Origin: Branchiibius sp. NY16-3462-2
GTDB lineage: Bacteria; Actinomycetota; Actinomycetes; Actinomycetales; Dermatophilaceae
Direction of reading: 5' to 3'
Assembly (NCBI RefSeq): GCF_001594145.1
Contig: NZ_LVCF01000025.1
Span: 186,001-250,000 of the forward strand
Length of the DNA: 64,000 nucleotides
Part shown: one piece after another, positions 24,405-33,095 of the stretch
Position numbering within the stretch: the first letter of the stretch is position 1
Layout of the letters: each line of letters starts with the position of its first letter
Notes under the pieces: model-generated
The model's database searches: none
What the model was told of the DNA's origin: nothing
What the model saw: the letters and a program-made list of their open reading frames with translations, nothing else
Program-made: the position numbers and the translations under genes

Positions 24405-26423
24405 GTGGTGCGGCGTTGGGTGATCGCGGTCGTGTCGATCGCCGCGTTGTTCACCGTCGCCTACGTTGCGACCGGTCTCATCACCGCCCGACCCGCGCCC
24501 AAGCCGGTGGTGACGGCCGGCCCGGTGGTGGTGGTCGCCGTACCCGGATTGTCCTGGACACAGGTCTCCGCCTCCCGGACCCCCGCGCTGTGGCAGGTGC
24601 TCGACTACGGCGCGACGGCCAACCAGGTCGTACACACCGTGGGATCGACCGCGTGTACGCCGAGTGCCTGGCTCACGCTGGGCGCCGGACACGGCGTTGA
24701 CGCGGCCGGGTGCACCGCACCGGCACCGGTCGTGACGGGCGGCACGGCGACGTGGCCGGCCTGGTCACAGTGGCATTCCTCAGATGCGGGCATCGGCCTG
24801 CTGGGTTCGACCGCTGCACAACACGGCAAATGTGTGGAAGCGGTCGGACCGACAGCCGCGCTCGCCGCGGCCGACTCCACCGGGCACGTCACGCACTACG
24901 CGTCCTCGATCGCGTCGGCTTCCTTCGCGACCTGCGCGGTCACCCTGGTCACGGCAACCGCCTCGGATCTGAACACGATCGTCGGCAAACTGCCCGCAAC
25001 GGCGACGCTCATCGTGACCGGGTTGTCCGACGGCTCGACCGGTGACGCGGGTCTGCGGCTGGCCTACGCGCTGGGCACGGGAGTGCCTGCGGGAGTGCTG
25101 CGTTCGGCCTCGACGAAACAGCCGGCCCTCATCCAGACGGCCGACATCACGGCCACGTTGCTGACCGCGCTGGGTGAGCCCTCGTTGCCGGCAGCCGTGC
25201 ACGGCCGGCCGTTGCAAGTGGTTCCGACCCCGCAGAGTGCCGCTGCAGCGGCTGCTTCGAACGCTGCACTGGCACGGGCTGTATTGGTGAATCATGTTGT
25301 GCTGGTGTGGTTCTGGCTGGCGTGGGCGGTCGCGTTCGTGGTGCTGCTCGGCTTCGTCATCCGGGCCCGTCCGCTGTGGACGCGACCGGCGTTGGCCTAT
25401 CTGGCGGCCGTCCCCATCGGCACCTTCCTGGCCGGGCTGCTGCCGTGGTCGCGGTGGCCGGCGCCGGGGGTGTGGCTGGTGGTGCTGTCGCTGGCGTGGG
25501 CCGGTCTCGTGGTGGCTGTCGCCTACGCCGGTCCGTGGCGGCGCTGGATCGGCTCTGCGTGGGTGACGGTGTGCGCGGTGTCCTCCGTGGTGTTGGCGCT
25601 GGACGTGATGCACGGCTCGTCGCTGCAACTGCCCGCGATGCTGGGACTGCAGCCGGAGTACGGCGGGCGGTATTACGGGATGGGCAACGCGGGGTATGCC
25701 ATCTTTGCGACCGCTGTGTTGATCCTGGCCGGGCTGCTCGGTGGCCGGTTGATCGCCGTCGACGAACGCCGGCTTGGCGCGTGGACCATCGGATTGCTCT
25801 GTGGTGCAGCGGTTCTCATGCTCGCTGCGCCGATGTGGGGAGCGGATTTCGGCGGGCCGCCGCCCTTGCTGATCGCCGGTGGGATCATGGTCGTCCTCGC
25901 ACTGGGGCGGTCGCTGTCCTGGCGTCGCCTCGCGTTGATCGTGTCCTTGGCCGTCGCGCTGGCGGTAGTTGCTGGAGTGCTCGATGCGCTGCGACCGGCG
26001 TCGTCGCGTAGTTACCTCGGCCGGTTCTTCGCCGGGTTGTTCGACGGCTCCGGCGGCATCGTCGGGGAGAAACTGGGCGCCAATCTGAAACTCCTGGTCG
26101 CCACGCCCGCGAGTCCGCTGATCCCGCTCGGTCTGATCTTCTGCGCGTACGTCGTGTGGCTGGCCGGCCGCCCCTCCCAGCCGGGGTGGTCCTGGGCCAG
26201 GCGCCTTGGCGACGCGGTGGGTCTGTCCGAACCACTGGTGGTCGAGGCTGACACCCGGGTGGGCGCGCAGGAGGTGCCGTTCCTGCGGGAGACCGCGATC
26301 GGCGTACTGGTGATGGTGGCCATCGCGATGGTGATCAACGATTCCGGTGTCGCCATCCCGGCCATCGCGGCCCTGATTGCTTTCCCGTTCGCCACGGCAC
26401 TGGCAACGCGGGAGCCGCTGTAG
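24405..26423 (+). CDS. Large membrane protein with phosphatase-like ectodomain (paralogue B)
   Basis: 672 residues, same architecture as the protein at 20467: a helix at 5-27, an ectodomain (about 30-285) starting VVVVAVPGLSWTQVSASRTP and holding ACTPSAWLTLGAGHG, then GVLRSASTKQPALIQTADI, and about ten C-terminal helices with YGGRYYGMGNAGYAIF and INDSGVAIPAIAAL. The two proteins are clearly homologous along their length but well diverged. No catalytic metal set is visible. GTG start, with TAGTCT 7 nt upstream. A large inverted repeat follows the stop. Confidence 0.8.
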   Translation: MVRRWVIAVVSIAALFTVAYVATGLITARPAPKPVVTAGPVVVVAVPGLSWTQVSASRTPALWQVLDYGATANQVVHTVGSTACTPSAWLTLGAGHGVDAAGCTAPAPVVTGGTATWPAWSQWHSSDAGIGLLGSTAAQHGKCVEAVGPTAALAAADSTGHVTHYASSIASASFATCAVTLVTATASDLNTIVGKLPATATLIVTGLSDGSTGDAGLRLAYALGTGVPAGVLRSASTKQPALIQTADITATLLTALGEPSLPAAVHGRPLQVVPTPQSAAAAAASNAALARAVLVNHVVLVWFWLAWAVAFVVLLGFVIRARPLWTRPALAYLAAVPIGTFLAGLLPWSRWPAPGVWLVVLSLAWAGLVVAVAYAGPWRRWIGSAWVTVCAVSSVVLALDVMHGSSLQLPAMLGLQPEYGGRYYGMGNAGYAIFATAVLILAGLLGGRLIAVDERRLGAWTIGLLCGAAVLMLAAPMWGADFGGPPPLLIAGGIMVVLALGRSLSWRRLALIVSLAVALAVVAGVLDALRPASSRSYLGRFFAGLFDGSGGIVGEKLGANLKLLVATPASPLIPLGLIFCAYVVWLAGRPSQPGWSWARRLGDAVGLSEPLVVEADTRVGAQEVPFLRETAIGVLVMVAIAMVINDSGVAIPAIAALIAFPFATALATREPL

Positions 26424-26439
26424 CGCCGCGCTCGCAATT

Positions 26440-26499
26440 CGCGCGGGTTATCGACAGATGCGCGGGTTATAAACCGCGCGGATGTCGATAACCCGCGCG
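26440..26499. repeat. 17 bp inverted repeat with nested third copy
   Basis: The arm CGCGCGGGTTATCGACA (26440-26456) is matched perfectly by its reverse complement at 26483-26499. The 26 nt between them hold a further copy of GCGCGGGTTAT (26460-26470) that forms its own small stem with CCGCGC. It fills most of the gap between paralogue B and the next gene. It could be a terminator or a REP-like palindromic unit; the triple use of the same 11-mer favours the latter. Confidence 0.7.
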
Positions 26500-26522
26500 G
26501 ATCCGTAGATAGGCTTCCCGTC

Positions 26523-27035
26523 GTGACCTGGGTCAGCGAGCACCGACGAGCTTTCGTTGCGCTGGTCGCGGCAATCATCATCGCCCTCGCGTCCGCCGTG
26601 GTCGCACATGCCAATGACCGCGGCAATCCCGACCCGGGTGGTTCGCGGATGGCCGCTATCGAGACCGCCGCCGCACAGTTTCTCCCGACGACAGTGTCGA
26701 AGGTCAAGACCACAACCCAGGGCTTCCGTTGGGGAACCGGGGGCTGCGACGGCGGTCCCGCGGGCTGGACGAGGGGTCAGGTTGACGTGACCTTCGACGG
26801 ACCGGCGGATCTGCCAGCCCTCGTGAATTCTCGTGTCGCCTCCGTGAAGTGGCAGGCCGCCGCAGAATCCTCATCCCAGCCCGCGGCCGTGCAGGACCCC
26901 AACGCAGTGGCGACCTATATGCCGACCGGGTCGAATCCGTACGGCGAGCAGGCCCTCCTCAGCCGTGGGCAGCACGGCGGGTGGGATCTGTGGGTCACGA
27001 CTGATCCAGCGGTGAACCCCGACCACAGCTGCTAG
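26523..27035 (+). CDS. Small secreted or anchored protein of unknown function
   Basis: 170 residues. One hydrophobic segment (about 11-29, FVALVAAIIIALASAVVAHA) looks like a signal peptide with AHA before the cut. The mature domain is short with a Trp/Gly-rich patch (FRWGTGGCDGGPAGWTRGQ) and a C-terminal Cys (DHSC) that may pair with Cys of GGCDGG. GTG start, with TAGGCT 7 nt upstream, matching the leaderless pattern. No family recognised. Confidence 0.7.
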   Translation: MTWVSEHRRAFVALVAAIIIALASAVVAHANDRGNPDPGGSRMAAIETAAAQFLPTTVSKVKTTTQGFRWGTGGCDGGPAGWTRGQVDVTFDGPADLPALVNSRVASVKWQAAAESSSQPAAVQDPNAVATYMPTGSNPYGEQALLSRGQHGGWDLWVTTDPAVNPDHSC

Positions 27036-27061
27036 GCAGTCCCCTGTGGCAGGGTGACCGC

Positions 27062-27847
27062 GTGCATCCGTTGCTGCAGCAGTTCCATGAGCAGATCCGC
27101 CTCGCGAACCGTGAGTCCGAAGGCGGGCCCGGGATCGTTCACGACACCGATGGCCCGGTCCGGCGCCGCTACGCGGTCACCCCCGGGTCGTCGTACGCCA
27201 TGGTGGAGTCACCCGAAGGGCTCGGCGACGATCCCGACCACTGGATCACCCGGACTGCAGCCTTCTTCAGCGACCGCGACGAGCGGGTGGAGTGGAAGAC
27301 CTACTCCTACGACCCGCCCGCCGACCTCGGAGAACGACTGTCCCGCAACGGTTTTCAGGCCGAAGATCCTGAGGCCCTGCTGCTGGGGGAAGCCAAGGCA
27401 CTCATCCATGAGGCTCCGTTACCCGATGGATTGACCATGCGTGAGGCGGATTCGGCGGAGGACTACACGCGCATCCACGACCTGATGCAGATGATCTGGG
27501 GTCCGCGCGACGGTGACATGACCGCGGAGCTACGCCGCGAAAAGGCCGCGGATCCGACCTCGCTCGACATCGTCCTCGTCGAGGAGGACCGAGATGGGCC
27601 AGTGCTGTGCGCAGCGTGGTGCCGCTACACACCGGGCACCGATTTCGCGTCCATGTGGGGCGGGTCAACGCTGCCGCAGTGGCGCCGGCGCGGTATCTAC
27701 CGAGCCACCGTCACCTGGCGGGCGCAGCGGGCCGTCGATCGTGGATATCGCTACATGCGCCTGGACACCTCACCGGACTCCAGGCCGATCCTCACCCGCC
27801 TGGGCTTGCAGCACGTCGCCGACACCACGCCGTACGTCCACCCGTAG
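27062..27847 (+). CDS. GNAT family N-acetyltransferase
   Basis: 261 residues. The C-terminal half (about 120-258) is a GNAT domain: TMREADSAEDYTRIHDLM at its start, a core strand with LCAAWCRYTPGTDFASMWGG, then the acetyl-CoA loop QWRRRGIYRATVTWRAQRA in the place of the usual Q/RxxGxG/A, and FxxLGL-like LTRLGLQH at the end. The N-terminal 115 residues are a divergent, possibly second GNAT-like domain. The substrate is unknown. Start GTG 27062; the weaker hexamer CAGGGT lies 7 nt upstream. Confidence 0.82.
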   Translation: MHPLLQQFHEQIRLANRESEGGPGIVHDTDGPVRRRYAVTPGSSYAMVESPEGLGDDPDHWITRTAAFFSDRDERVEWKTYSYDPPADLGERLSRNGFQAEDPEALLLGEAKALIHEAPLPDGLTMREADSAEDYTRIHDLMQMIWGPRDGDMTAELRREKAADPTSLDIVLVEEDRDGPVLCAAWCRYTPGTDFASMWGGSTLPQWRRRGIYRATVTWRAQRAVDRGYRYMRLDTSPDSRPILTRLGLQHVADTTPYVHP

Positions 27848-27875
27848 GAATCTATCCGTAGGGGTGTAGGAGGGG

Positions 27876-27906
27876 TTGACCGCCCATTCACAGGTGCGAG
27901 TAGCTT
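27876..27906 (+). promoter_or_regulatory. Candidate promoter of the aspartate exchange operon
   Basis: TTGACC (27876-27881) and TAGCTT (27901-27906) are separated by 19 bp in the 113 bp region before the first exchanger gene, leaving an untranslated leader of about 48 nt. This is unlike the leaderless starts common elsewhere in the window. The spacer is 2 bp longer than ideal, so a regulator may assist. Confidence 0.45.
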
Positions 27907-27960
27907 CCGACAGGTAGCGCAGGTCCACCCAACGACGGGCATACACCGGGGGTTGGCAGG

Positions 27961-29649
27961 ATGTCACTTCTTCGCGATCACGCCGAGCTAGCCATCTTCT
28001 TGTGCATTGCCGGTGGCTACCTCGTCGGTAAACTTCATCTCGGCCCGATCAAACTGGGCGGTATCTGCGGCACGCTGATCGTGGCACTGCTCATCGGCAC
28101 TCAGCACGTCAAGGTCGATAACGACGTCAAAGTCGTCTTCTTCGCCCTCTTCATCTTCTCGCTGGGCTACATGGCCGGTCCGCAGTTCTTCGCCAACCTG
28201 AACAAACGCAGTCTGCGCTTCATGGTTCTGTGTTTGATCGAGCTCGTCAGCGTCCTGAGCATCGCCTTCCTCCTGGCCAAGGCCTTCAAACTTGACCTCG
28301 GCACGGCCTCCGGAATCCTCGCAGGAGCGGCGACTGAGTCGGCCGTCGTCGGGACGGCCACAGAAGCCATCGGCAACGTGCCGGGCCTGACCGCGAAGCA
28401 GATCACCCAGTACCAGAACAACGTCGCGACCGGCTACACCGTCTGCTACTTCTTCGGGCTGATTACGATCGTCCTGCTGACCAGCCAGATCTACCCGCTG
28501 TTACTGCGGATCAACCTGCGAGATGAGTGCCGCAAGATCGCGGAGTCCATGCGCGGTTCGAGTGATGCGATCGCCTCCGACGAAGAGCTCGCGCTCCCCT
28601 ACCTCGTCGGGCGCACCTTCCAGGTCTCCGAAGCCGCGGGCAAGACCGTGGGCGCCGTGGAGTCCGCGCTCAACAAGGATGTGTCGGTCGAGTCGGTACG
28701 CCGCGTGGGCGCCCCCCAGCTGAGCGTCGACTCGGACCTGGTGCTCCAGTCGGGTGACACCGTGCTACTGGTCGGAGGACGCTCGGCGGCCATCCAAGCC
28801 GACTCGGTGATCGGCCCGGAGGTCGCCGGCGACGCCGAGGCGCAGAGCCGAGTGACCACCAAACAGGTGACCCTGACGGAGAAGGAGGTGGATGGCAAGA
28901 CGCTCGAGCAGCTGCAGGACGAACACGGTGAACTGCGGGGTTCCGGCGTCTTCGTCACCGATCTGATCCGCTCGACCGACCAACACCTCCCGATGACGCC
29001 CGCGACGGTGCTGCGGCGCGGTGACATCGTCACGCTCGTCGGAGCGCGAGCCGCGATCGACCGGTTCGTGAAGAAGGTAGGTGTCACGGTCACCAGTAAC
29101 GCCACCGACTACATCTACCTGGGTCTGGGTATCGTCATCGGCTCGCTGATCGGTCAGCTCTCGATCAAGCTCGGCGATGTTCCGCTGTCGCTGGGGACCG
29201 GCGGCGGTTGCCTGGTGTCTGGTCTGATCTTCGGTTGGTTCCGCTCTCGCACCCAGGTGATCGGTGCCTACCCGCCGCAAGCAGCAACCACGCTGAAAGA
29301 CCTCGGCCTGTCCATCTTCATCGCCTGCACCGGACTTGCCGCCGGACCGGAGGCGCTTCCGATGCTCAAACAACACGGGCTGCTGCTGCCGCTGGCCGGC
29401 ATCGGCATGGTCCTCGTCCCGGCGACGATCTCGTTGATCGTGGGCCGCAAGCTGCTGAGCATCCAGGACCCCATCTTGCTGGGCGCCATTGCCGGTCAAC
29501 AGTGTTCGACGCCGGCCATCACCTCACTGACCCAGACCGCGGACAGCTCGGTGCCGATGCTGGGCTACACGATCACCTACGCGTTGTCCAACTTCCTACT
29601 CCCCCTGACCGGACCCATCCTGGTCGCCCTACTCGTCGCATCGAAGTGA
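27961..29649 (+). CDS. Aspartate:alanine exchanger family transporter, first copy (AspT-like)
   Basis: 562 residues, AAE family layout: about five N-terminal helices with HLGPIKLGGICGTLIVALLIG and GYMAGPQFFANL, a central cytoplasmic region with two TrkA-C-like (RCK_C) domains (about 200-285 and 295-380), then five to six helices including GCLVSGLIFGWFRSR and QQCSTPAITSLTQTA. AspT exchanges extracellular aspartate for intracellular alanine electrogenically. Encoded 12 nt before a second, diverged exchanger and upstream of aspartate 4-decarboxylase, so this substrate pair is likely for at least one of the two. Confidence 0.9.
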   Translation: MSLLRDHAELAIFLCIAGGYLVGKLHLGPIKLGGICGTLIVALLIGTQHVKVDNDVKVVFFALFIFSLGYMAGPQFFANLNKRSLRFMVLCLIELVSVLSIAFLLAKAFKLDLGTASGILAGAATESAVVGTATEAIGNVPGLTAKQITQYQNNVATGYTVCYFFGLITIVLLTSQIYPLLLRINLRDECRKIAESMRGSSDAIASDEELALPYLVGRTFQVSEAAGKTVGAVESALNKDVSVESVRRVGAPQLSVDSDLVLQSGDTVLLVGGRSAAIQADSVIGPEVAGDAEAQSRVTTKQVTLTEKEVDGKTLEQLQDEHGELRGSGVFVTDLIRSTDQHLPMTPATVLRRGDIVTLVGARAAIDRFVKKVGVTVTSNATDYIYLGLGIVIGSLIGQLSIKLGDVPLSLGTGGGCLVSGLIFGWFRSRTQVIGAYPPQAATTLKDLGLSIFIACTGLAAGPEALPMLKQHGLLLPLAGIGMVLVPATISLIVGRKLLSIQDPILLGAIAGQQCSTPAITSLTQTADSSVPMLGYTITYALSNFLLPLTGPILVALLVASK

Positions 29650-29661
29650 GCCCAGGGGGCG

Positions 29662-31374
29662 GTGAACGAGATGTGGACGTTTCTGACCGACCATGTTTTC
29701 AAGCCTCACCCCGAGCTGCTGGTCTTCATCACCATCGCCATCGGCTTCCTGGCCGGGAAGCTGCACTACCGGACCATCGCGTTGGGCGCCGTCACAGGCT
29801 GCCTCGTCGCCGGCTTGGTCATCGGCGCGCAGGTCAAGGTGCAGATCGACGGCACGGTCAAGAACCTGTTCTTCACCCTCTTCCTGTTCGCGCTCGGCTA
29901 TAAGGTCGGACCGCAGTTCTTCCGGGGCCTGAAGAAGGACGGTCTGCCGCAGGTCCTCAACGCGGTCATCGTGGCAGTGACCGGCCTGCTGGTCTGCTGG
30001 CTGTTCGCGTCCCTCCTCGGCTACGGCCCGGGTCTCAGCGCCGGCTTGTTGTCCGGTGCGCTCACCCAATCAGCCGCGATCGGGACAGCCAGTGACGCAA
30101 TCGCCAGCCTCCCCGGCCTCAGCGCCGCGCAGGTCCAGCAGCAACAGAATCTGGTCGCCGTCGGGTACGCCGTGTGCTACCCCCTGGGCACCGTTCTGTG
30201 TGCGGTGCTCCTGGCCAACGTGTTGCCCAGGCTCTACCACTGCGATCTCGCGGCCGAATCGGCCGATCTGGCAAAGGAACTCGACACACCCAACAACGAC
30301 CCCGACACGCGCAACTCCTACGAGGAGTCGGTGCTGCGGGCCTACACCGTCACGCACAACGACCTGGTCGGGCAGACGATCGAACAGTTCGAGCAGGACC
30401 AGCACCGCCAGGGGCGGCGGATCTACATCACCCGAGTCCGCCGCGACGGCACGATCATTCACCACACCCAGGACACCGCGATCGAGCAGGGCGACGTCGT
30501 GGCTGTCAGCGCGCTACGGCACGACCTGGTCGAGTTCGACGCCCGCAGCCACATCGGACCCGAAACCGATGACGTGACGTTGCTGGGCTATCTCAGCGAG
30601 ACCATGCACGTCGTCGCGTCCAACGACAAAGAGTTGGGGCGCACGATTTCCGAGCTGCGCCAGCAACCGTTCATGGTCGGGGTCTACATCGACAAGCTCT
30701 ACCGGGCCGGTGCTGAGTATCCCTACGTGCTGACCACGAAGGTCGAACGCGGAGACACGCTGACCCTCACCGGCCCCAAACGCCTGGTCGACCCGGCGGC
30801 CCGGGCGATCGGCGTACCCGTCCCGACCAGCTTTGCCACCGACATGGTCTGGGTGGGGCTCGGAACGTTCCTCGGCGGTTGCCTCGGCCTGCTGTCGGTG
30901 ACGATCGGTGGCATCCCGATCTCCCTGTCCACCTCCGGTGGCGCGCTGATCATGGGTCTGGTCTTCGGATGGCTGCGCGGCAAGTACCCGACGTTCGGGC
31001 ACGTCCCGCCCGGTGCCCAATGGATGATGGACACCCTCGGGCTGTGCGTCTTCGTCGCGATCGTGGGCCTGAACGCCGGGCCATCCTTCGTGTCCGGTCT
31101 CAAACAGGCCGGCTGGGGCCTTCTGGTCTTCGGGGCGATCGCCACCCTCATCCCACTGATCGTCGGATTCCTCTTCGGGCACTACGTGCAGAAGATCCGC
31201 TTCCCGATCCTGATGGGGGTCCTGGCGGGTGGGCAGACCACCACCGCGGCGATCGGCGCGGTCAACGAGACCTCGAGATCGCAGATCCCGACCCTGGGCT
31301 ACACCATCCCCTACGCCATCAGCAATGTCCTGCTGACCATCTGGGGGGCGGTCATCGTCATCCTCAACCACTGA
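29662..31374 (+). CDS. aspT: Aspartate:alanine exchanger family transporter, second copy (AspT-like)
   Basis: 570 residues with the same AAE fold: N-terminal helices with IAIGFLAGKLHYRTIALG and GYKVGPQFFRGL, two RCK_C domains with a His/Arg-rich linker (about 205-385), then helices with GALIMGLVFGWLRGKYPT and GGQTTTAAIGAVNETS. It is clearly diverged from the copy before it, so this is not a recent duplication. GTG start at 29662; an ATG three codons later is possible. It lies next to the decarboxylase gene, which makes it the better candidate for the dedicated aspartate:alanine antiporter. Confidence 0.88.
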   Translation: MNEMWTFLTDHVFKPHPELLVFITIAIGFLAGKLHYRTIALGAVTGCLVAGLVIGAQVKVQIDGTVKNLFFTLFLFALGYKVGPQFFRGLKKDGLPQVLNAVIVAVTGLLVCWLFASLLGYGPGLSAGLLSGALTQSAAIGTASDAIASLPGLSAAQVQQQQNLVAVGYAVCYPLGTVLCAVLLANVLPRLYHCDLAAESADLAKELDTPNNDPDTRNSYEESVLRAYTVTHNDLVGQTIEQFEQDQHRQGRRIYITRVRRDGTIIHHTQDTAIEQGDVVAVSALRHDLVEFDARSHIGPETDDVTLLGYLSETMHVVASNDKELGRTISELRQQPFMVGVYIDKLYRAGAEYPYVLTTKVERGDTLTLTGPKRLVDPAARAIGVPVPTSFATDMVWVGLGTFLGGCLGLLSVTIGGIPISLSTSGGALIMGLVFGWLRGKYPTFGHVPPGAQWMMDTLGLCVFVAIVGLNAGPSFVSGLKQAGWGLLVFGAIATLIPLIVGFLFGHYVQKIRFPILMGVLAGGQTTTAAIGAVNETSRSQIPTLGYTIPYAISNVLLTIWGAVIVILNH

Positions 31375-31424
31375 TCCGACATCGCTGACCTGACCTCACG
31401 ACCCCTTCTGATAGGAGAACCCCC

Positions 31425-33095
31425 ATGGCCACCCAGACATTCACCCGGGCCGAGATCCACGCCCTGTCCCAGCTGAGCCCGTTCGAACTCAAGAACAAGT
31501 TCATCGAGTTGGCACAAGAAGCCCAGGAGGACCAACCCGGGCAGAAGGGCAAGTCGAGCGTGCAGATGCTCAACGCCGGCCGGGGTAACCCCAACTGGGT
31601 CGCCACCGGACCACGCGAAGCGTTCTACGCCCTGGGCTACTTCTCGGTGTCAGAGTCCCGCCGGGTCTGGACCGCGGACAACCTGGGCGGGATGCCCGAC
31701 GCTGCAGGCGCCCACCAGCGGTTCGAGTCCTTCGTGCGCACCCACCCCGAGTTGCCGGGCGTCGAACTGCTCAAGGAGTGCGTCGACTACGCCTTGGCCC
31801 AGTTCGGGTTCGACGCCGATGCCTTCATCCACGAACTCGCCGACAGCTCGATCGCCGACAACTACCCCGTGCCGGGCCGGGTGCTGAAGTACACCGAGAC
31901 CGTCCTGCGCGCCTACCTGGCCAAGGAGATGTACGCCGACAAGAACCGCGGCGAGTCCCTCAAGTTGTTCCCGACCGAGGGTGGCACGGCCGCGATGTGC
32001 TACATCTTCGACTCGCTGATGAAGAACGGCCTGCTGCACCACGGCGACAAGATCGCTCTGCTGGTACCGGTTTTCACGCCGTACATCGAGATCCCCGAGC
32101 TCGAGACCTACGGGTTCGACGTCACCCGGGTCGAAGCGTCGCTCTTCGCCGAAACCGGGGTCCGCGAATGGCGCTACCCGGAGGAGGAGATCGCCAAACT
32201 TGCCGACCCGGACATCAAGATGGTCTGCCTGGTCAACCCGTCCAACCCGCCATCGCTGGAGTTGGGCGACCGGGCCCGTCGCCAGATCATCGAAATCGTC
32301 GGGACCAGCAACCCCAACCTGATCATCGTCACCGACGACGTCTACGGAACCTTCGTGGAGGGCTTCCACTCGATTGCCGCCGACCTGCCCCGCAACACCC
32401 TGCTGGTCTACTCCTACTCCAAGCACTACGGCGCGACAGGTTGGCGACTGGGTGTTATCGGGCTCGACGACGACAACGTGATCGACGAACTCATCGCGGC
32501 CCAGTCGCAGGAGGACAAGGACCGGCTCAACAAGCGCTATGGCTCGCTGTCGTTGGAGCCGGAGAAGATCAAGTTCATCGACCGCCTGGTCGCCGACTCC
32601 CGGCAGGTGGCTCTCAACCACACCGCGGGTCTATCGCTGCCGCAGCAGATGATGATGGTGCTGTTCTCGCTGTTCGATCTGCTGGACCAGGGGCAGGACT
32701 ACAAGTACCGGGTCCGCGACATCGTGCGACGCCGGCTCGATCTCCTGCTGGAGGGCGTCCAGCTCACCGTCAACGACGACCCGCACCGCGCCGGTTACTA
32801 CATCGAACTCGACCTCCTCGCCGAAGCCCAGTTGGCGTTCGGTCAGGAGTTCGTGGACTTCCTGCAGGCGAACTACGAGCCGGTCGACCCGCTGTTCCGG
32901 CTCTCGGCGAAGACCGGTGTGGTGCTGCTCAACGGCGGTGGTTTCGATGGTCCGGAGTGGTCGGTGCGTGTGTCCCTGGCCAACCTGGACGACCTCGACT
33001 ACCTGAAGATCGGCCACCATCTGCAGACGATCATGGACGACTACGCGCAGGACTGGCAGGACTCGAAGACGAAGACTGCGGAGGCGAAGAAGTAG
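31425..33095 (+). CDS. aspD: Aspartate 4-decarboxylase (bifunctional aspartate aminotransferase)
   Basis: 556 residues, fold type I PLP enzyme. It converts aspartate to alanine and CO2. The PLP-binding Lys333 lies in SYSKHYGATGWRLG. Other aminotransferase landmarks are GRGNPNW near residue 52, a phosphate-contact region FPTEGGTAAM, and CLVNPSNPPS and VTDDVYGTF around the ring-stacking and Asp contacts. The size fits the AspD family (about 530-560), longer than ordinary aminotransferases. Strong ribosome binding site (ATAGGAG) 8 nt before the ATG. With the exchangers upstream it completes a decarboxylation cycle that generates proton-motive force. The last 65 bp overlap the convergent glycosyltransferase gene. 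Confidence 0.95.
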   Translation: MATQTFTRAEIHALSQLSPFELKNKFIELAQEAQEDQPGQKGKSSVQMLNAGRGNPNWVATGPREAFYALGYFSVSESRRVWTADNLGGMPDAAGAHQRFESFVRTHPELPGVELLKECVDYALAQFGFDADAFIHELADSSIADNYPVPGRVLKYTETVLRAYLAKEMYADKNRGESLKLFPTEGGTAAMCYIFDSLMKNGLLHHGDKIALLVPVFTPYIEIPELETYGFDVTRVEASLFAETGVREWRYPEEEIAKLADPDIKMVCLVNPSNPPSLELGDRARRQIIEIVGTSNPNLIIVTDDVYGTFVEGFHSIAADLPRNTLLVYSYSKHYGATGWRLGVIGLDDDNVIDELIAAQSQEDKDRLNKRYGSLSLEPEKIKFIDRLVADSRQVALNHTAGLSLPQQMMMVLFSLFDLLDQGQDYKYRVRDIVRRRLDLLLEGVQLTVNDDPHRAGYYIELDLLAEAQLAFGQEFVDFLQANYEPVDPLFRLSAKTGVVLLNGGGFDGPEWSVRVSLANLDDLDYLKIGHHLQTIMDDYAQDWQDSKTKTAEAKK

